A stretch of DNA of 64,000 nucleotides from Pleurocapsa sp. PCC 7319 (GCF_000332195.1 NZ_KB235922.1:3135322-3199321), one strand, 5' to 3'. Positions 1-8,623 are shown, numbered from the stretch's first letter. Notes: generated from the sequence alone by a model not told the origin. Numbers and translations: made by a program.

Positions 1-1457
1 GCCCAAGCATGGACAGGAGGGTTAACATCCCCAAATGCCCATTCATAGGCGGGAATTTGTCCATTGGGGTGCATATACCATTCCCGGGTCATGATATCCA
101 ACTGATATTTAGCATAATCAGGATCGATTAGGGCAATAGGTAAACAGTGAAAAGCTAAATCCCAAGCAGCATACCAAGGGTATTCCCATTTATCTGGCAT
201 AGAGATAATATCTTCATTATCTAAATGCTTCCATTGATGATTGCGTCCCTTTTTCCTTTCTGGTGGAGGTGCGGGTTGAGTGGGATCGCCTTCCAGCCAA
301 CGTTCGATGTCGAATTTATAATATTGTTTTGTCCACAGCATCCCAGCAAAAGCTTGCCTCTGGATATTAATTAAATCTTCGTTTAAAGCTTGCTTGTTTA
401 TTTGCTGATAAAATTCATCAGCCTCCCCTAAACGGGTTCTGAAAATATCATCAAATTCATCAGCTAAAGGTTCAGTTAAATTTGACTTATCACTCAGTCG
501 TAATTTAATTACTTTGGTTTCTCCTGGTGGAATAGTTAATTGATAGTGCGGCGAAAATTTCGTGCCAATTTTATGGGGATTAACTGCCTCTTTTTGTTCG
601 TTAACTACAAAATTATTAATGCCATCTTTGGCATATTTAGCACCATTGTCGTAATTAAATATCTTTTGATAATTAGTTTCGTTTTCGGTAAATAATAATT
701 CGGGCTGACCTTCACAATATAACCAGCGATCGCCTTGTTCTGGATGATTGGTTTCGATTACGGTATGTTGTAGGGGCTGATCGAGAACAGACCCTACAGA
801 AATTTTGGGTTTAACTGTATCTTTGTCCCAAGACCAGGTATTACGAAACCATAAAGTAGGTAGTAAATGTAATGATTGGGTGGGCGAAAGCCTTTCGCCC
901 TTACAGCGATTAGTAATAGTAATTTTGATTAAAATATCTTCTGGTGTATCTTTGGCATATTCAACCAAAACATCGTAGTAATTATTATTTTCAAAAGCTC
1001 CTGTATCCAATAATTCATATTCCATTCCTCCCCGACCTCGTTGCCGATTTTCTGCTTCTAAATCAGCGTAGGGAAATTCTGTCTGAGGATATTTATATAA
1101 TCCCTTCATATAAGAATGAGTCGGAGTACTATCAAGATAAAAATAATAATCTTTGACATCTTCTCCATGATTGCCTTGAGAGCCAGTTAATCCATAGATA
1201 CGCTCTTTTAATATCGAGTCTTTGCCATTCCATAAGGCGATCGCAAAACAGAGTAGTTGCCGATCGTCACTAATACCCAAAATACCATCTTCTCCCCAAC
1301 GATATGCCCGCGATCGCGCTTGGTCGTGAGAAAAGTAATCCCAGGCTTCCCCTGTGGCACTATAATCTTCTCTAACTGTTCCCCACTGCCTTTCACTGAG
1401 ATAAGGTCCCCATTTTTTCCAATCATTTTGTTGTAAACGTTCCGATTCTTTAGTCAT
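1..1457 (-). CDS. GH63/MGH1-like glycoside hydrolase, C-terminus cut by window edge
   Basis: From the ATG at 1457 the minus strand stays open for 485 codons to the window edge, so the C-terminal part is missing; relatives are about 880 residues. Around residue 425 lies [15 protein letters not shown], followed by [16 protein letters not shown]. This is the signature of the (alpha/alpha)6 barrel of GH63-type glucosidases and mannosylglycerate-hydrolase-like enzymes; the Asp of WDLAF is the likely catalytic acid. It is therefore expected to hydrolyse alpha-glucosidic or related bonds; the substrate is not readable. No signal peptide is visible, so it is probably cytoplasmic. It is the last gene of a four-gene minus-strand operon, 35 bases after the debranching enzyme. 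Two palindromic repeats lie in frame inside it (769-799 and 878-906). Confidence 0.85.
   Translation of the reverse strand, partial: MTKESERLQQNDWKKWGPYLSERQWGTVREDYSATGEAWDYFSHDQARSRAYRWGEDGILGISDDRQLLCFAIALWNGKDSILKERIYGLTGSQGNHGEDVKDYYFYLDSTPTHSYMKGLYKYPQTEFPYADLEAENRQRGRGGMEYELLDTGAFENNNYYDVLVEYAKDTPEDILIKITITNRCKGERLSPTQSLHLLPTLWFRNTWSWDKDTVKPKISVGSVLDQPLQHTVIETNHPEQGDRWLYCEGQPELLFTENETNYQKIFNYDNGAKYAKDGINNFVVNEQKEAVNPHKIGTKFSPHYQLTIPPGETKVIKLRLSDKSNLTEPLADEFDDIFRTRLGEADEFYQQINKQALNEDLINIQRQAFAGMLWTKQYYKFDIERWLEGDPTQPAPPPERKKGRNHQWKHLDNEDIISMPDKWEYPWYAAWDLAFHCLPIALIDPDYAKYQLDIMTREWYMHPNGQIPAYEWAFGDVNPPVHAW
769..799. repeat. Palindromic repeat inside the GH63 gene
   Basis: TGTAGGG and CCCTACA arms (7 bp, perfect) enclose 16 bases. 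It belongs to the common cyanobacterial GTAGGG...CCCTACAG class. It is read in frame as roughly [11 protein letters not shown] (residues 219-230). Confidence 0.6.
878..906. repeat. Palindromic repeat inside the GH63 gene
   Basis: GGGCGAAAG and CTTTCGCCC form a perfect 9-bp stem with a one-base loop, followed by TTACAG. It is read in frame as [10 protein letters not shown] (about residues 184-194). The CGCCCTTACAG end is shared with the copy at 1879-1908. Confidence 0.75.
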
Positions 1458-1477
1458 GTTTTTGCTAATTGATAATC

Positions 1478-1498
1478 GTTAATTGTTAATTGTTAATT
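1478..1498. repeat. Heptanucleotide array (GTTAATT)x3
   Basis: Three perfect 7-bp units lie between the GH63 start and the debranching-enzyme stop. The stop codon of the latter (1493-1495) lies inside the array. Confidence 0.85.
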
Positions 1499-3520
1499 GC
1501 TATGAATCATCACCCAACTTCTTAATACTTCTGCTACACTCCAAGCTTGAGCAAAACAACCTCTGGGAGAAAAGGGTGTATCGCCGTCGAAAATTTCGCT
1601 AATGCTGCCGATACAACCATCTTGTAAATGATCAGCCATTGGTTCGAGAAAAGTATAAGCAAGTTCTGGATTTTGATAAACTTTCAGGTGTGCTTGAATG
1701 AAATGACCTATTAGCCAACCCCAAGTAGTTCCCTGATGATAACTCCCGTCGCGTTTTAATTGATCTCCGCCATAGATTCCAACGTAATCGGGATGATCTC
1801 TAGAAAGCGATCGCAATCCATAAGAAGTTAATAATTTTTGCCCTACTTTATCGACCACCATTTTCTGTTGTTCTGGTCGTAGGGGCGTTTCGCGAAACGC
1901 CCTTACAGAATAACCCCTACTCGGCAATGAAACGGCAAAAATTTGATTGGGACGAAAACTGGCATCATTTCCATCAGGAGAATCAATTACGTCGTAGCAA
2001 TAACCACCTTCTTCATACCAAAACTTAGAAAAGTGCGATCGCGTTTTGCTTGCTATCTCCTGATATCTAGTCTCAGATTTCTGCAAAATACTAGCAAAAT
2101 AATCCATGCAAATTAGAGCGTTATACCAAAGAGCATTTACTTCTACAGGCTTACCAATACGAGGGGTAACTACCCAATCTCCTACTTTGGCATCCATCCA
2201 AGTAAGCTGTACTCCTGGCTCGCCAGCATAGAGTAAACCATCATCATCCATCTTGATGTTGTAGCGGGTTCCTTTAATGTGCCAATCAATAATTTCAGCT
2301 AGCAAAGGGAATAACTCGGCAATAAATTCCCGATCTTCAGTTGCATCATAGTAAGTGCGGATTGCTTCAAAATACCAGAGAGTAGCATCTACAGTATTGT
2401 ATTCGGGAGTTTCCCCTGCATCGGGAAATACATTGGGCAACATTCCCCGATCTACATACTTGGCAAAGGTAAGAAGAATAGTTTTCGCAATGTCATAACG
2501 CCCTGTAGAGATCGTTAATCCTGGCAGACTGATCATCGTATCTCTACCCCAATCAGTAAACCAGGGGTAGCCTGCAATAATCGTTTTCCCTTCAGGATTA
2601 TTAGTTAACGGGCGATCGACAATGAATTGATCTGCTGCTAAAACCAACTGCTCTATCCATTCTGGTGCAGCTTGAAGTTTATTCTGAGAATAGAACAGAT
2701 CGATTAATTTTCGCCCTTTTTCCTCCTTCTCTTTGTCACCGTGTCTCTTTGTCTCCTCATCTTTCTGAGTACTGGCGACAAAAGTTATGGAATCCCCTGG
2801 TTGTAAACTAACGTTGCCAGTTGCAGCTAATAAATGATCTTCTGTATCATCCAAACCCCGATAGTTCTCTACTGCTAAGGCAAAATTCTGATACCAAGTA
2901 TTGTTGATTAACCAACTAAAGTTATGAGTCGAATTTTCTGAAATTGCTGATAAATATAAACTGGCAGCGTCAGGAAAAGGTTTGATTTCTAGATCTACAT
3001 CTGATATTGGTTCAATCTTGCCTATAGATTTTGAGTCAAAGTGAGTTCCACCATGATAATCGCGATAATTTACTAATGCTTTGAGAGATAGAGTTAAAGG
3101 CTGACTACCTCGCTGATAGCTATAGCGAATATAAGTGGTATTTTCTCCCTGGTGCATCCAGATACGTTTTTCTAGTAACCCATCAGCAAAAGCAAAATTC
3201 CAAACAGGAGTTGTTCCATCTAAATGAAAACTCTCAATATTGAGGTATCCTTCAGGTGCCACAGTACCATCTGCCCATCGGTTAGTAGCTAGATCGTAAA
3301 ATTGACCGTTGTAGTGAACAATCTCTTCAAGTTTAGTTAACAGTAAAGTTCTGGCTACAGGTGGGTTTAAAGCCCCAATCAGTAAACCATGATAGTGTCT
3401 GGTCAATACTCCTGCGATCGTTCCTGAAGCAAAACCGCCAATCCCATTGGTAACTAACCATTCTCTTGATTCCACCATTTGCAGGTTATTACATATTTCT
3501 CGCCCAAACTTGAAATTCAT
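1493..3520 (-). CDS. Amylo-alpha-1,6-glucosidase (glycogen debranching enzyme)
   Basis: 675 residues, a usual length for bacterial and archaeal single-chain debranching enzymes, which hydrolyse alpha-1,6 branch points of glycogen. The N-terminal GDE domain (about 10-235) shows NGIGGFASGTIAGVLTRHYH. The C-terminal (alpha/alpha)6 domain (about 285-670) shows AGYPWFTDWGRDTMISLPGL, VDATLWYFEAI and TTWGWLIGHF. Cytoplasmic; no signal peptide. It lies 23 bases downstream of nnrE and 35 bases upstream of the GH63 gene, so co-transcription is likely. Two stretches look foreign to the family: a very polar insert near residues 254-272 (KDEETKRHGDKEKEEKGRK) and a palindrome-encoded segment near 538-548. 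Both are in frame, and the enzyme motifs are intact. Confidence 0.93.
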   Translation of the reverse strand: MNFKFGREICNNLQMVESREWLVTNGIGGFASGTIAGVLTRHYHGLLIGALNPPVARTLLLTKLEEIVHYNGQFYDLATNRWADGTVAPEGYLNIESFHLDGTTPVWNFAFADGLLEKRIWMHQGENTTYIRYSYQRGSQPLTLSLKALVNYRDYHGGTHFDSKSIGKIEPISDVDLEIKPFPDAASLYLSAISENSTHNFSWLINNTWYQNFALAVENYRGLDDTEDHLLAATGNVSLQPGDSITFVASTQKDEETKRHGDKEKEEKGRKLIDLFYSQNKLQAAPEWIEQLVLAADQFIVDRPLTNNPEGKTIIAGYPWFTDWGRDTMISLPGLTISTGRYDIAKTILLTFAKYVDRGMLPNVFPDAGETPEYNTVDATLWYFEAIRTYYDATEDREFIAELFPLLAEIIDWHIKGTRYNIKMDDDGLLYAGEPGVQLTWMDAKVGDWVVTPRIGKPVEVNALWYNALICMDYFASILQKSETRYQEIASKTRSHFSKFWYEEGGYCYDVIDSPDGNDASFRPNQIFAVSLPSRGYSVRAFRETPLRPEQQKMVVDKVGQKLLTSYGLRSLSRDHPDYVGIYGGDQLKRDGSYHQGTTWGWLIGHFIQAHLKVYQNPELAYTFLEPMADHLQDGCIGSISEIFDGDTPFSPRGCFAQAWSVAEVLRSWVMIHSN
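1879..1908. repeat. Perfect 20-bp palindrome inside the debranching enzyme gene
   Basis: GGGCGTTTCGCGAAACGCCC (1883-1902) is self-complementary. It is flanked by GTAG on the left and TTACAG on the right. It is read in frame as part of SVRAFRETPLRP. Same repeat class as 878-906. Confidence 0.8.
2715..2760. repeat. Polypyrimidine repeat read in frame in the debranching enzyme gene
   Basis: A run of C/T-rich units (CTCCTT, TCTCTTTGTC, GTGTCTCTTTGTCTCCTC) encodes a run of Lys, Glu and Asp in the linker between the two enzyme domains. A related ACACGGAGACACGGGGAG string occurs between genes at 26788-26806. Confidence 0.55.
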
Positions 3521-3543
3521 AGTTTATCGCCCATTTTTAATGG

Positions 3544-4341
3544 TTATTCTGTGATGGTTTGTAGAGGAATGCGAAAGCGATCGCCAAAAGGTGGAATATA
3601 ATTTAACTGCAAGGTTTGCCAACTATAGGCACCAGGGGGAATACCAATATCTGCCAGAATCAATTCTCCTGTTTTCTCTGGTAGTAAACCTTTTTTGGGC
3701 AAAGCTAATGTCATTGTCCAACGAGCATGGATGTATTCACCTGGGGTTTCTCCCGTCGTGGAATCAACTCCAGAGGGAGTATCTAGAGAGAGAATTGGTA
3801 CGCCAGTGTTATTTGCCCAATTAATTAGTTCCAGGGCATTGCCTCTAGGTGCAGCTCGCAAACTATAGCCAATCAGAGCATCGATAATTAGGTTTATCGG
3901 CTCGTTAGATGATTTTAATTCAGCAATGCCAACTTCCTTACCAGAAGTAGATTGAAAAATATGTCTTTGCCACTGGGGTACTTCTTTTAACCGCTCTGGA
4001 GCAGACAAACACAATTGCACTTTTGCTCCGCGATTGGCTAAATGGCGAGCGGCACAGATACCCCCACCACCATTGCCGCCACTCCCTGAAAGAATTACAA
4101 TATTAGCCTGTTGCCAATTTTCTCCCAGACAGGCGATTGCGCTCCGCCCTAAAGGACTAGCTCCGCGTCGCGCACCAGCAGAGCTGATCGCCTGCAAAGC
4201 TAGATTTCGCCCCGCATTTTCCATCATCTGAAACAGATTGGGTCCCGTCTCTTCTATTGCCACGCGATCGACCTCGATCATTTGTTCGGTGGTGACAGAG
4301 GGAACTTCAATTCCTCGATCGGTTAAAAATTTAACGCTCAT
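3544..4341 (-). CDS. nnrE: NAD(P)H-hydrate epimerase (YjeF N-domain)
   Basis: 265 residues, the single-domain form without the C-terminal dehydratase. NnrE interconverts the R and S forms of NADHX/NADPHX so that the damaged hydrates can be repaired. Visible features are QMIEVDRVAIEETG near the start, the MMENAGRNLA helix, and the glycine-rich VILSGSGGNGGGGICAARHL loop typical of the fold; LIIDALIGYSLRAAPRG and LDTPSGVDSTTGE follow. It sits between a glucose-dehydrogenase-like SDR (27 bases upstream) and the debranching enzyme (23 bases downstream), so it may maintain the cofactor pool of the SDR; this is inference. Residues 56-69 (GARRGASPLGRSAI) are encoded by a palindromic repeat and are absent from the usual family core. 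Confidence 0.9.
   Translation of the reverse strand: MSVKFLTDRGIEVPSVTTEQMIEVDRVAIEETGPNLFQMMENAGRNLALQAISSAGARRGASPLGRSAIACLGENWQQANIVILSGSGGNGGGGICAARHLANRGAKVQLCLSAPERLKEVPQWQRHIFQSTSGKEVGIAELKSSNEPINLIIDALIGYSLRAAPRGNALELINWANNTGVPILSLDTPSGVDSTTGETPGEYIHARWTMTLALPKKGLLPEKTGELILADIGIPPGAYSWQTLQLNYIPPFGDRFRIPLQTITE
4139..4173. repeat. GC-rich dispersed repeat inside nnrE
   Basis: A 35-bp segment begins GCGCTCCGCCC and ends CGCGTCGCGC, far more G+C-rich than its flanks. It shares the core GGACTAGCTNCGCGT with the 3' end of the DUF421 gene at 16478-16502 (reverse complement). It is read in frame. Confidence 0.6.
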
Positions 4342-4368
4342 TCAATTTAAATTAAAATTCCTATCAAA

Positions 4369-5169
4369 TTAACCACCTGTGGCAAAACCTGGATATAAAG
4401 TCATTCCCCCGTCGACAAAAATAGTAGTTCCTTGCACATACTCCGCTTCATCGGAAGCTAACCAGACGGCTGCTTTACCAATATCTTCTGGTATTCCCAC
4501 ACGGTTGTAGGGAATTAGCTTCAGTAATTCTGCTTCAGCTTCTGGTGTATCCCATGCGTCTCGATTAATGGGAGTTTTAATTGCCCCTGGAGCGATACTA
4601 TTAACCCGAATCTTATGGGGAGCAAGCTCTTGAGCCATACTCTTCATCAACAGCATTACACCTCCTTTGGATGCTGCATAGTTGCAATGACCAGCCCAAG
4701 GAATCACCTCATGAACAGAACTCATGCAAATAATACTGCCAGCAGAACAAGATTTCTCGGGTATTACTCCCCGACGCATAAATTCTTTCGCTGCTTCCCG
4801 AGCACAGAGGAATTGTCCCGTTAAGTTAACTCCTATAACCGTATTCCATTGATCTAAGGTCATATTGACAAAAGCGGCATCTTTTTGCAATCCCGCATTA
4901 TTGACCAAAATATCAATAGTTTCGTAGGCTTCAAACGTTTGTAGAAACATACTTTTTACTTGGTCTTCTTGACTGACATCGGCTTGAATCGAGATCGCTT
5001 CTCCCCCAGCAGTTTTAATTTCCTCGACCACGGCTTCTGCACCTTTAGAACTGCGAGCATAGTTAACAATAACTTTTGCTCCCTCCGCAGCCATAGATTT
5101 AGCTACTGCTGCACCAATACCAGAACTCGAACCCGTAACTAAAGCTACTCGATCTTGCAAACGTTTCAT
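4369..5169 (-). CDS. SDR family oxidoreductase, glucose 1-dehydrogenase-like
   Basis: 266 residues. The classical short-chain dehydrogenase pattern is complete: TGSSSGIG cofactor loop (12-19), NNAG, catalytic Ser in MSSVHEVIPW, and YAASK with Tyr and Lys. The SSVHEVIPW and GGMTLYPGF strings are those of Bacillus-type glucose 1-dehydrogenases, which oxidise beta-D-glucose to gluconolactone with NAD(P). The start ATG at 5169 gives the expected N-terminus before the Rossmann loop. It is the first gene of the minus-strand operon with nnrE, the debranching enzyme and the GH63 gene, so free glucose released by the hydrolases is a plausible substrate (inference). Substrate assignment within SDRs is less certain than the family. 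Confidence 0.85.
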   Translation of the reverse strand: MKRLQDRVALVTGSSSGIGAAVAKSMAAEGAKVIVNYARSSKGAEAVVEEIKTAGGEAISIQADVSQEDQVKSMFLQTFEAYETIDILVNNAGLQKDAAFVNMTLDQWNTVIGVNLTGQFLCAREAAKEFMRRGVIPEKSCSAGSIICMSSVHEVIPWAGHCNYAASKGGVMLLMKSMAQELAPHKIRVNSIAPGAIKTPINRDAWDTPEAEAELLKLIPYNRVGIPEDIGKAAVWLASDEAEYVQGTTIFVDGGMTLYPGFATGG

Positions 5170-5381
5170 AAGATACCGATATACTATTATGAATGTTCAA
5201 AAAAGCTTATTCGGAACAATAATGATGAATTTTTGGCAATTATGTTCTTGATTGAATAACAAATTCATCTTTGTTATCTTAATTTTTTCTGAGAAACTGC
5301 GGCAAAAATTGAAAAGTTTGTTTAAGAGATGCCCAAAATAGATCAATTCTGGAGAATATGTTGAATATCCCTAAATCTTGA

Positions 5382-5993
5382 TTATGCCGCATTTGAATCA
5401 TTTAAGATAATGACATCAGATTGACGAGTAATTGAACCTTCAGCTTCTAATTGTGATAATGTTCTCGAAAAAGTTGCCGGGGTAAACCCTATTTGAGCAG
5501 CAATATCCTGTAGCGGACAGTTTAAATTAACAATTTTGTGTTCATTGTCAGCAGCATAATTTAAATATTGCAACACTCTTAGATTAGCAGCACGAATTTC
5601 TCGTAACTCCATGTTGGTTTGGAAATACTTGATTTTTTCTAGAAGCATTTTTAGCAAATCTTCAACTAAATCAGGATACTCTTGGAGAATTGATAGAAGA
5701 TACGAAGATGGATAGACAATAACTTTGGAAGCTACAGTTGCGATCGCACTGCTAGAATAAGCACTTTCAAAAATAGCATCTTCTCCCAGAATGCCTCCAG
5801 GTTCAGCAAATTGCAGAGTAGCATTTTGGTTATTAATGGTTGGACGAATCAGCCGAATTCTTCCAGTGGCTAAGATAAAGAAATTAACAGCTGCATCCCC
5901 TCGTCTGAACAACCTTTCTCCTACAGCCAAATTTCGATAGGTAATTTTATTCTTTATCGGGGTAGGCAAACTATGGGGGTCGAAGAATTTCAT
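5382..5993 (-). CDS. Crp/Fnr family transcriptional regulator
   Basis: 203 residues. An N-terminal cyclic-nucleotide-binding-type beta barrel (about 15-120: VGERLFRRGDAAVNFFILATGRIRL, GGILGEDAIF) is followed by a dimer helix and a C-terminal winged helix. The recognition helix is in DIAAQIGFTPATFSRTLSQL (about 165-185). The effector is unknown; the pocket lacks the full PGE...R(S/T) phosphate-binding cassette of classical cAMP receptors. It stands alone, 212 bases downstream of the SDR gene start on the same strand, with no clear partner. No target operator could be assigned. Confidence 0.85.
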   Translation of the reverse strand: MKFFDPHSLPTPIKNKITYRNLAVGERLFRRGDAAVNFFILATGRIRLIRPTINNQNATLQFAEPGGILGEDAIFESAYSSSAIATVASKVIVYPSSYLLSILQEYPDLVEDLLKMLLEKIKYFQTNMELREIRAANLRVLQYLNYAADNEHKIVNLNCPLQDIAAQIGFTPATFSRTLSQLEAEGSITRQSDVIILNDSNAA

Positions 5994-6328
5994 AGATATC
6001 TTGACTAAAATAAACTAACTTGGTTTACTCGATTACTATGATTGACCACCCTGAATTTCTTCTTAGCCAGATCTTTACTATTCTGAATTTTTCCTAAATA
6101 AAAGCTGATATTACCTGAAAAAAAGAGTTTTTTAGGAGTTAATACTTATTCTTTCTGTAGACTACCCGCTAGTAGTTTGCCAATTTTGAAATGATCGATA
6201 CTAAAAAAAATCGGAATTCAAAGTTATAGGTTATAGGTTATAGGTTATAAGTTAATTCGGAGTCAAAGGATTTACCCCTCAATTCAAACTTGGTAGTGTA
6301 CTAGTTCTTCTCCTTGAATTAATTTCAC
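5994..6328. other. Intergenic, 335 bases
   Basis: Holds the heptanucleotide array at 6223-6250 and otherwise A+T-rich sequence. No gene, tRNA or clear terminator was recognised. Confidence 0.6.
6223..6250. repeat. Heptanucleotide array (GTTATAG)x4
   Basis: Three perfect units and a fourth ending in AA, between a Crp-type regulator and an orphan gene. Confidence 0.9.
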
Positions 6329-6895
6329 TCAATTTAGGCTGACATATTCCGTGAAAACTTGAGCATAATTTCTCAACCAATGTTTGGACCATTCGATCAT
6401 CTCTAATTTAGCCACATTTTTATTGATGTAATATCTAGGAAATAGATCGGCAATACCAACCTCTAGGTCTTTGTCCTGAATTTCCACGTCGAAACTATAA
6501 ATTTCTTGAAAATGCGATTCAATACCCCCGCTCGGCAATTTTGCCTCTAGTCTAAGGCATTCTGAACTAATCAAAGTTGACAAATAAATATTGCTTTCAC
6601 TACATTCTTCAAAAGCTTGTTTTTGCTTTAAGTCTAAATGTATTGTTTCGCTGATCACTTTTGCCCAAGATTCGATCTCTTGTATCGCTCTTTGGCGATC
6701 AAAATAATAAGTGTTGAGATTTAATATTTCTAGCGGCGAAATAAACAGAAATGATGATTTGAATCTACCGCGATCGCGGTTTGCCGAGCAAGGCTCTAAA
6801 TAGATCTGCTGCTTGACTTTCTCTCCCTGATAATTATCGAACCATTCGTAAATCGAATAGTTGGTTTCTTTAACCCAATTTCCTCTGTTTACCAT
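6329..6895 (-). CDS. Hypothetical protein, 188 residues
   Basis: I do not recognise the family. The protein is soluble-looking, with no signal peptide or membrane segment, and rich in Glu, Ile and Tyr. It opens MVNRGNWVKETNYSIYEWFDNYQGEK and has a central amphipathic helix (REAIQEIESW-like, about 70-100). HIP1-type octamers in the gene and ordinary base composition argue that it is resident. No good Shine-Dalgarno sequence precedes the ATG. The striking part is its leader: a 17-bp perfect inverted repeat starts 24 bases upstream of the start codon. That could be an operator or an RNA hairpin controlling this gene. Confidence 0.6.
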   Translation of the reverse strand: MVNRGNWVKETNYSIYEWFDNYQGEKVKQQIYLEPCSANRDRGRFKSSFLFISPLEILNLNTYYFDRQRAIQEIESWAKVISETIHLDLKQKQAFEECSESNIYLSTLISSECLRLEAKLPSGGIESHFQEIYSFDVEIQDKDLEVGIADLFPRYYINKNVAKLEMIEWSKHWLRNYAQVFTEYVSLN

Positions 6896-6918
6896 TTGTT
6901 TCGCGCAAGTAAACTCTT

Positions 6919-6967
6919 GATCATCTTTATCTCTTCATGTATTACTTATAAAGAGATAAAGATGATC
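6919..6967 (-). promoter_or_regulatory. 17-bp perfect inverted repeat in the leader of the 188-residue orphan
   Basis: GATCATCTTTATCTCTT (6919-6935) and its exact reverse complement (6951-6967) are separated by 15 bases. The repeat lies 24-72 bases upstream of the start codon at 6895. No T-run follows on either strand, so it is not a typical terminator. Operator, attenuator or miniature mobile element are all possible. Confidence 0.7.
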
Positions 6968-7160
6968 GCCAAGTATTTTAAACCGAGACATCCCCAAATC
7001 AAGATATCCTATATCGAGCTTTCAATCTAAGCGTAGCTCAGATAAAAACAACTGGAAAATATTTCAGCCTAAAGTACTACCTATCAGCTATTTGTACTCA
7101 GTCAAATGTACCTTATTGATAAATCAAATTAAGTAGGAAAACCATACTATTAAGCTATTT

Positions 7161-7195
7161 CCCTATTCCCTATCCCCTATTCCCTATTCCCTTAC
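7161..7195. repeat. Heptanucleotide array (CCCTATT)x4-5
   Basis: Units CCCTATT, CCCTATC, CCCTATT, CCCTATT and a decayed CCCTTAC lie in the intergenic region. Confidence 0.88.
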
Positions 7196-7273
7196 CGTAG
7201 GCATTTTATATTTAATTACACCCACCTACTTAAGCATTGACTATAATCTCTTTTCGAGATCAATAAATGGATA

Positions 7274-8623
7274 TTATAGATTGAGGACTACTTTTGCCGT
7301 TTTTGGTTGAGAAATACAAATTAGCACTGAACCTTCATCGGGTTCGCTAGCAGGTTGTTCTAAATATTCAACTGCGCCTTCTTGAAGTTGGCACATACAG
7401 GTTAGACAAACTCCCTGGCGACAGCTATAGTCTGGATTGATGTTATTGGCTTCGGCAAATTCTAAAAGAGTTCCATCATCTTTTGTCCAGGTTATAGTTT
7501 GACCTGACTTAGCAAATACAACCTCTGCCTTGTCTACAGCTGCTTGGTTAGTTGCTACAGTTTTAGACTGACCTTTGGTTGATCCTCCTCCAAAAGATTC
7601 AAAATAAACATTGTTTTCGGGCACATCTAATTCTCTTAACCCATCTTTAATTGAATCCATAAAGGAAGGTGAACCGCACAAGAAAAATTTAGCACTACTA
7701 GAGCCGTATATCTGACTGATTTCAGTCAGAATCGAATCTTCCAAAAGCTTTTTATCTACGTAACCTTGGCTATGATATTGTCCTTCGTCTTCTGGTCGGG
7801 GACGACTATATCGATAGTGAATATGTAAGTTGTTGTAATTTTCGGCGATCGCATTTACTTCATCCCGCAGAGCATGAAATTCCCCATTTCTGGCACCATG
7901 AATAAACCAAAGATGGCGGTTAGGATTAAATCGACTACAGGCTTTTGCCATACTAATCATCGGCGTAATCCCCACGCCATTACTAATTAAGACCGCCGGA
8001 ATTGAAGATTCTACATCCAGAAAAAACTTGCCGTTTGGTGGTTTGCAGGGAATTATAGAACCTTCTGTAATGCGATCGTGCATGAAATTGGAAGCTACTC
8101 CAGGAGGAACATTTAAACCTTTTGGGGAACCCTCTCGCTTGATGGAAAGACGATAATAATCTCCAGAAAATGTATAGTCTGAAAGGGAATAAGTACGAAT
8201 TACTGGGCGTGGCTGATTGGGTATATCCAACTTAATGGTTAGAAATTGACCAGGCTTATAATCGGGTAATGCTCCTCTATCCTGGGGTTTGAAGTAGAAA
8301 GAAGTAATTTCTTTACTTTCTGGTACTTTGCGGAAAATTTCAAAATCACGCCAATCTTGCCAAGTGTGATTGTGTTCAGGCTGGAGCTGGATGATTTTAC
8401 CTTGTCTAGTTGTTGATTTATCTTTGACAGCCAAGCCAAAAGCTGCGCCAGCGGCAGTAGCGAGTAAGGAAGCGTAAACGCCGATTTTATTTGCTGATTT
8501 ATCTTGAGGATTGGTTAATCCGATCGCCACAGCAGAAATTAAAGTCACCATGGACAAGAATGTACTGGCAGTCGTAATGCTTCTCAGGAAAGGATTCTTA
8601 ATTTTACCGAGACTACTTAACAT
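7274..8623 (-). CDS. Membrane-anchored FAD/NAD(P) reductase with C-terminal 2Fe-2S ferredoxin domain
   Basis: 449 residues from the ATG at 8623; an upstream TTG would add seven residues. The N-terminus (about 15-65) carries two hydrophobic segments (STFLSMVTLISAVAIGL and YASLLATAAGAAFGLAV), so the protein is probably membrane-anchored. Next comes a ferredoxin-reductase-type FAD domain with RTYSLSDYT, then an NAD(P) domain with NGVGITPM and FLCGSPSFM. The C-terminus is a plant-type ferredoxin domain with the cluster ligands in CRQGVCLTCMC plus a distal Cys in VLICIS. This order matches the Hmp/phthalate-dioxygenase-reductase-like class that passes electrons from NAD(P)H to a partner. The partner is not encoded nearby. 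Confidence 0.88.
   Translation of the reverse strand: MLSSLGKIKNPFLRSITTASTFLSMVTLISAVAIGLTNPQDKSANKIGVYASLLATAAGAAFGLAVKDKSTTRQGKIIQLQPEHNHTWQDWRDFEIFRKVPESKEITSFYFKPQDRGALPDYKPGQFLTIKLDIPNQPRPVIRTYSLSDYTFSGDYYRLSIKREGSPKGLNVPPGVASNFMHDRITEGSIIPCKPPNGKFFLDVESSIPAVLISNGVGITPMISMAKACSRFNPNRHLWFIHGARNGEFHALRDEVNAIAENYNNLHIHYRYSRPRPEDEGQYHSQGYVDKKLLEDSILTEISQIYGSSSAKFFLCGSPSFMDSIKDGLRELDVPENNVYFESFGGGSTKGQSKTVATNQAAVDKAEVVFAKSGQTITWTKDDGTLLEFAEANNINPDYSCRQGVCLTCMCQLQEGAVEYLEQPASEPDEGSVLICISQPKTAKVVLNL

Larger units (their letters stand above)
6896..7273. other. Intergenic, 378 bases
   Basis: Contains the 6919-6967 hairpin and the CCCTATT heptamer array. The remainder is A+T-rich and shows no gene. 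Confidence 0.6.

Noticed and set aside
4720-4790. Apparent insert (RRGVIPEKSCSAG) in the SDR gene
   Set aside because: The segment is normal for this SDR subgroup as I recall it and shows no palindrome or repeat structure.
6919-6967. Inverted repeat as a rho-independent terminator
   Set aside because: No T-run follows on either strand, and it lies upstream rather than downstream of the neighbouring gene.
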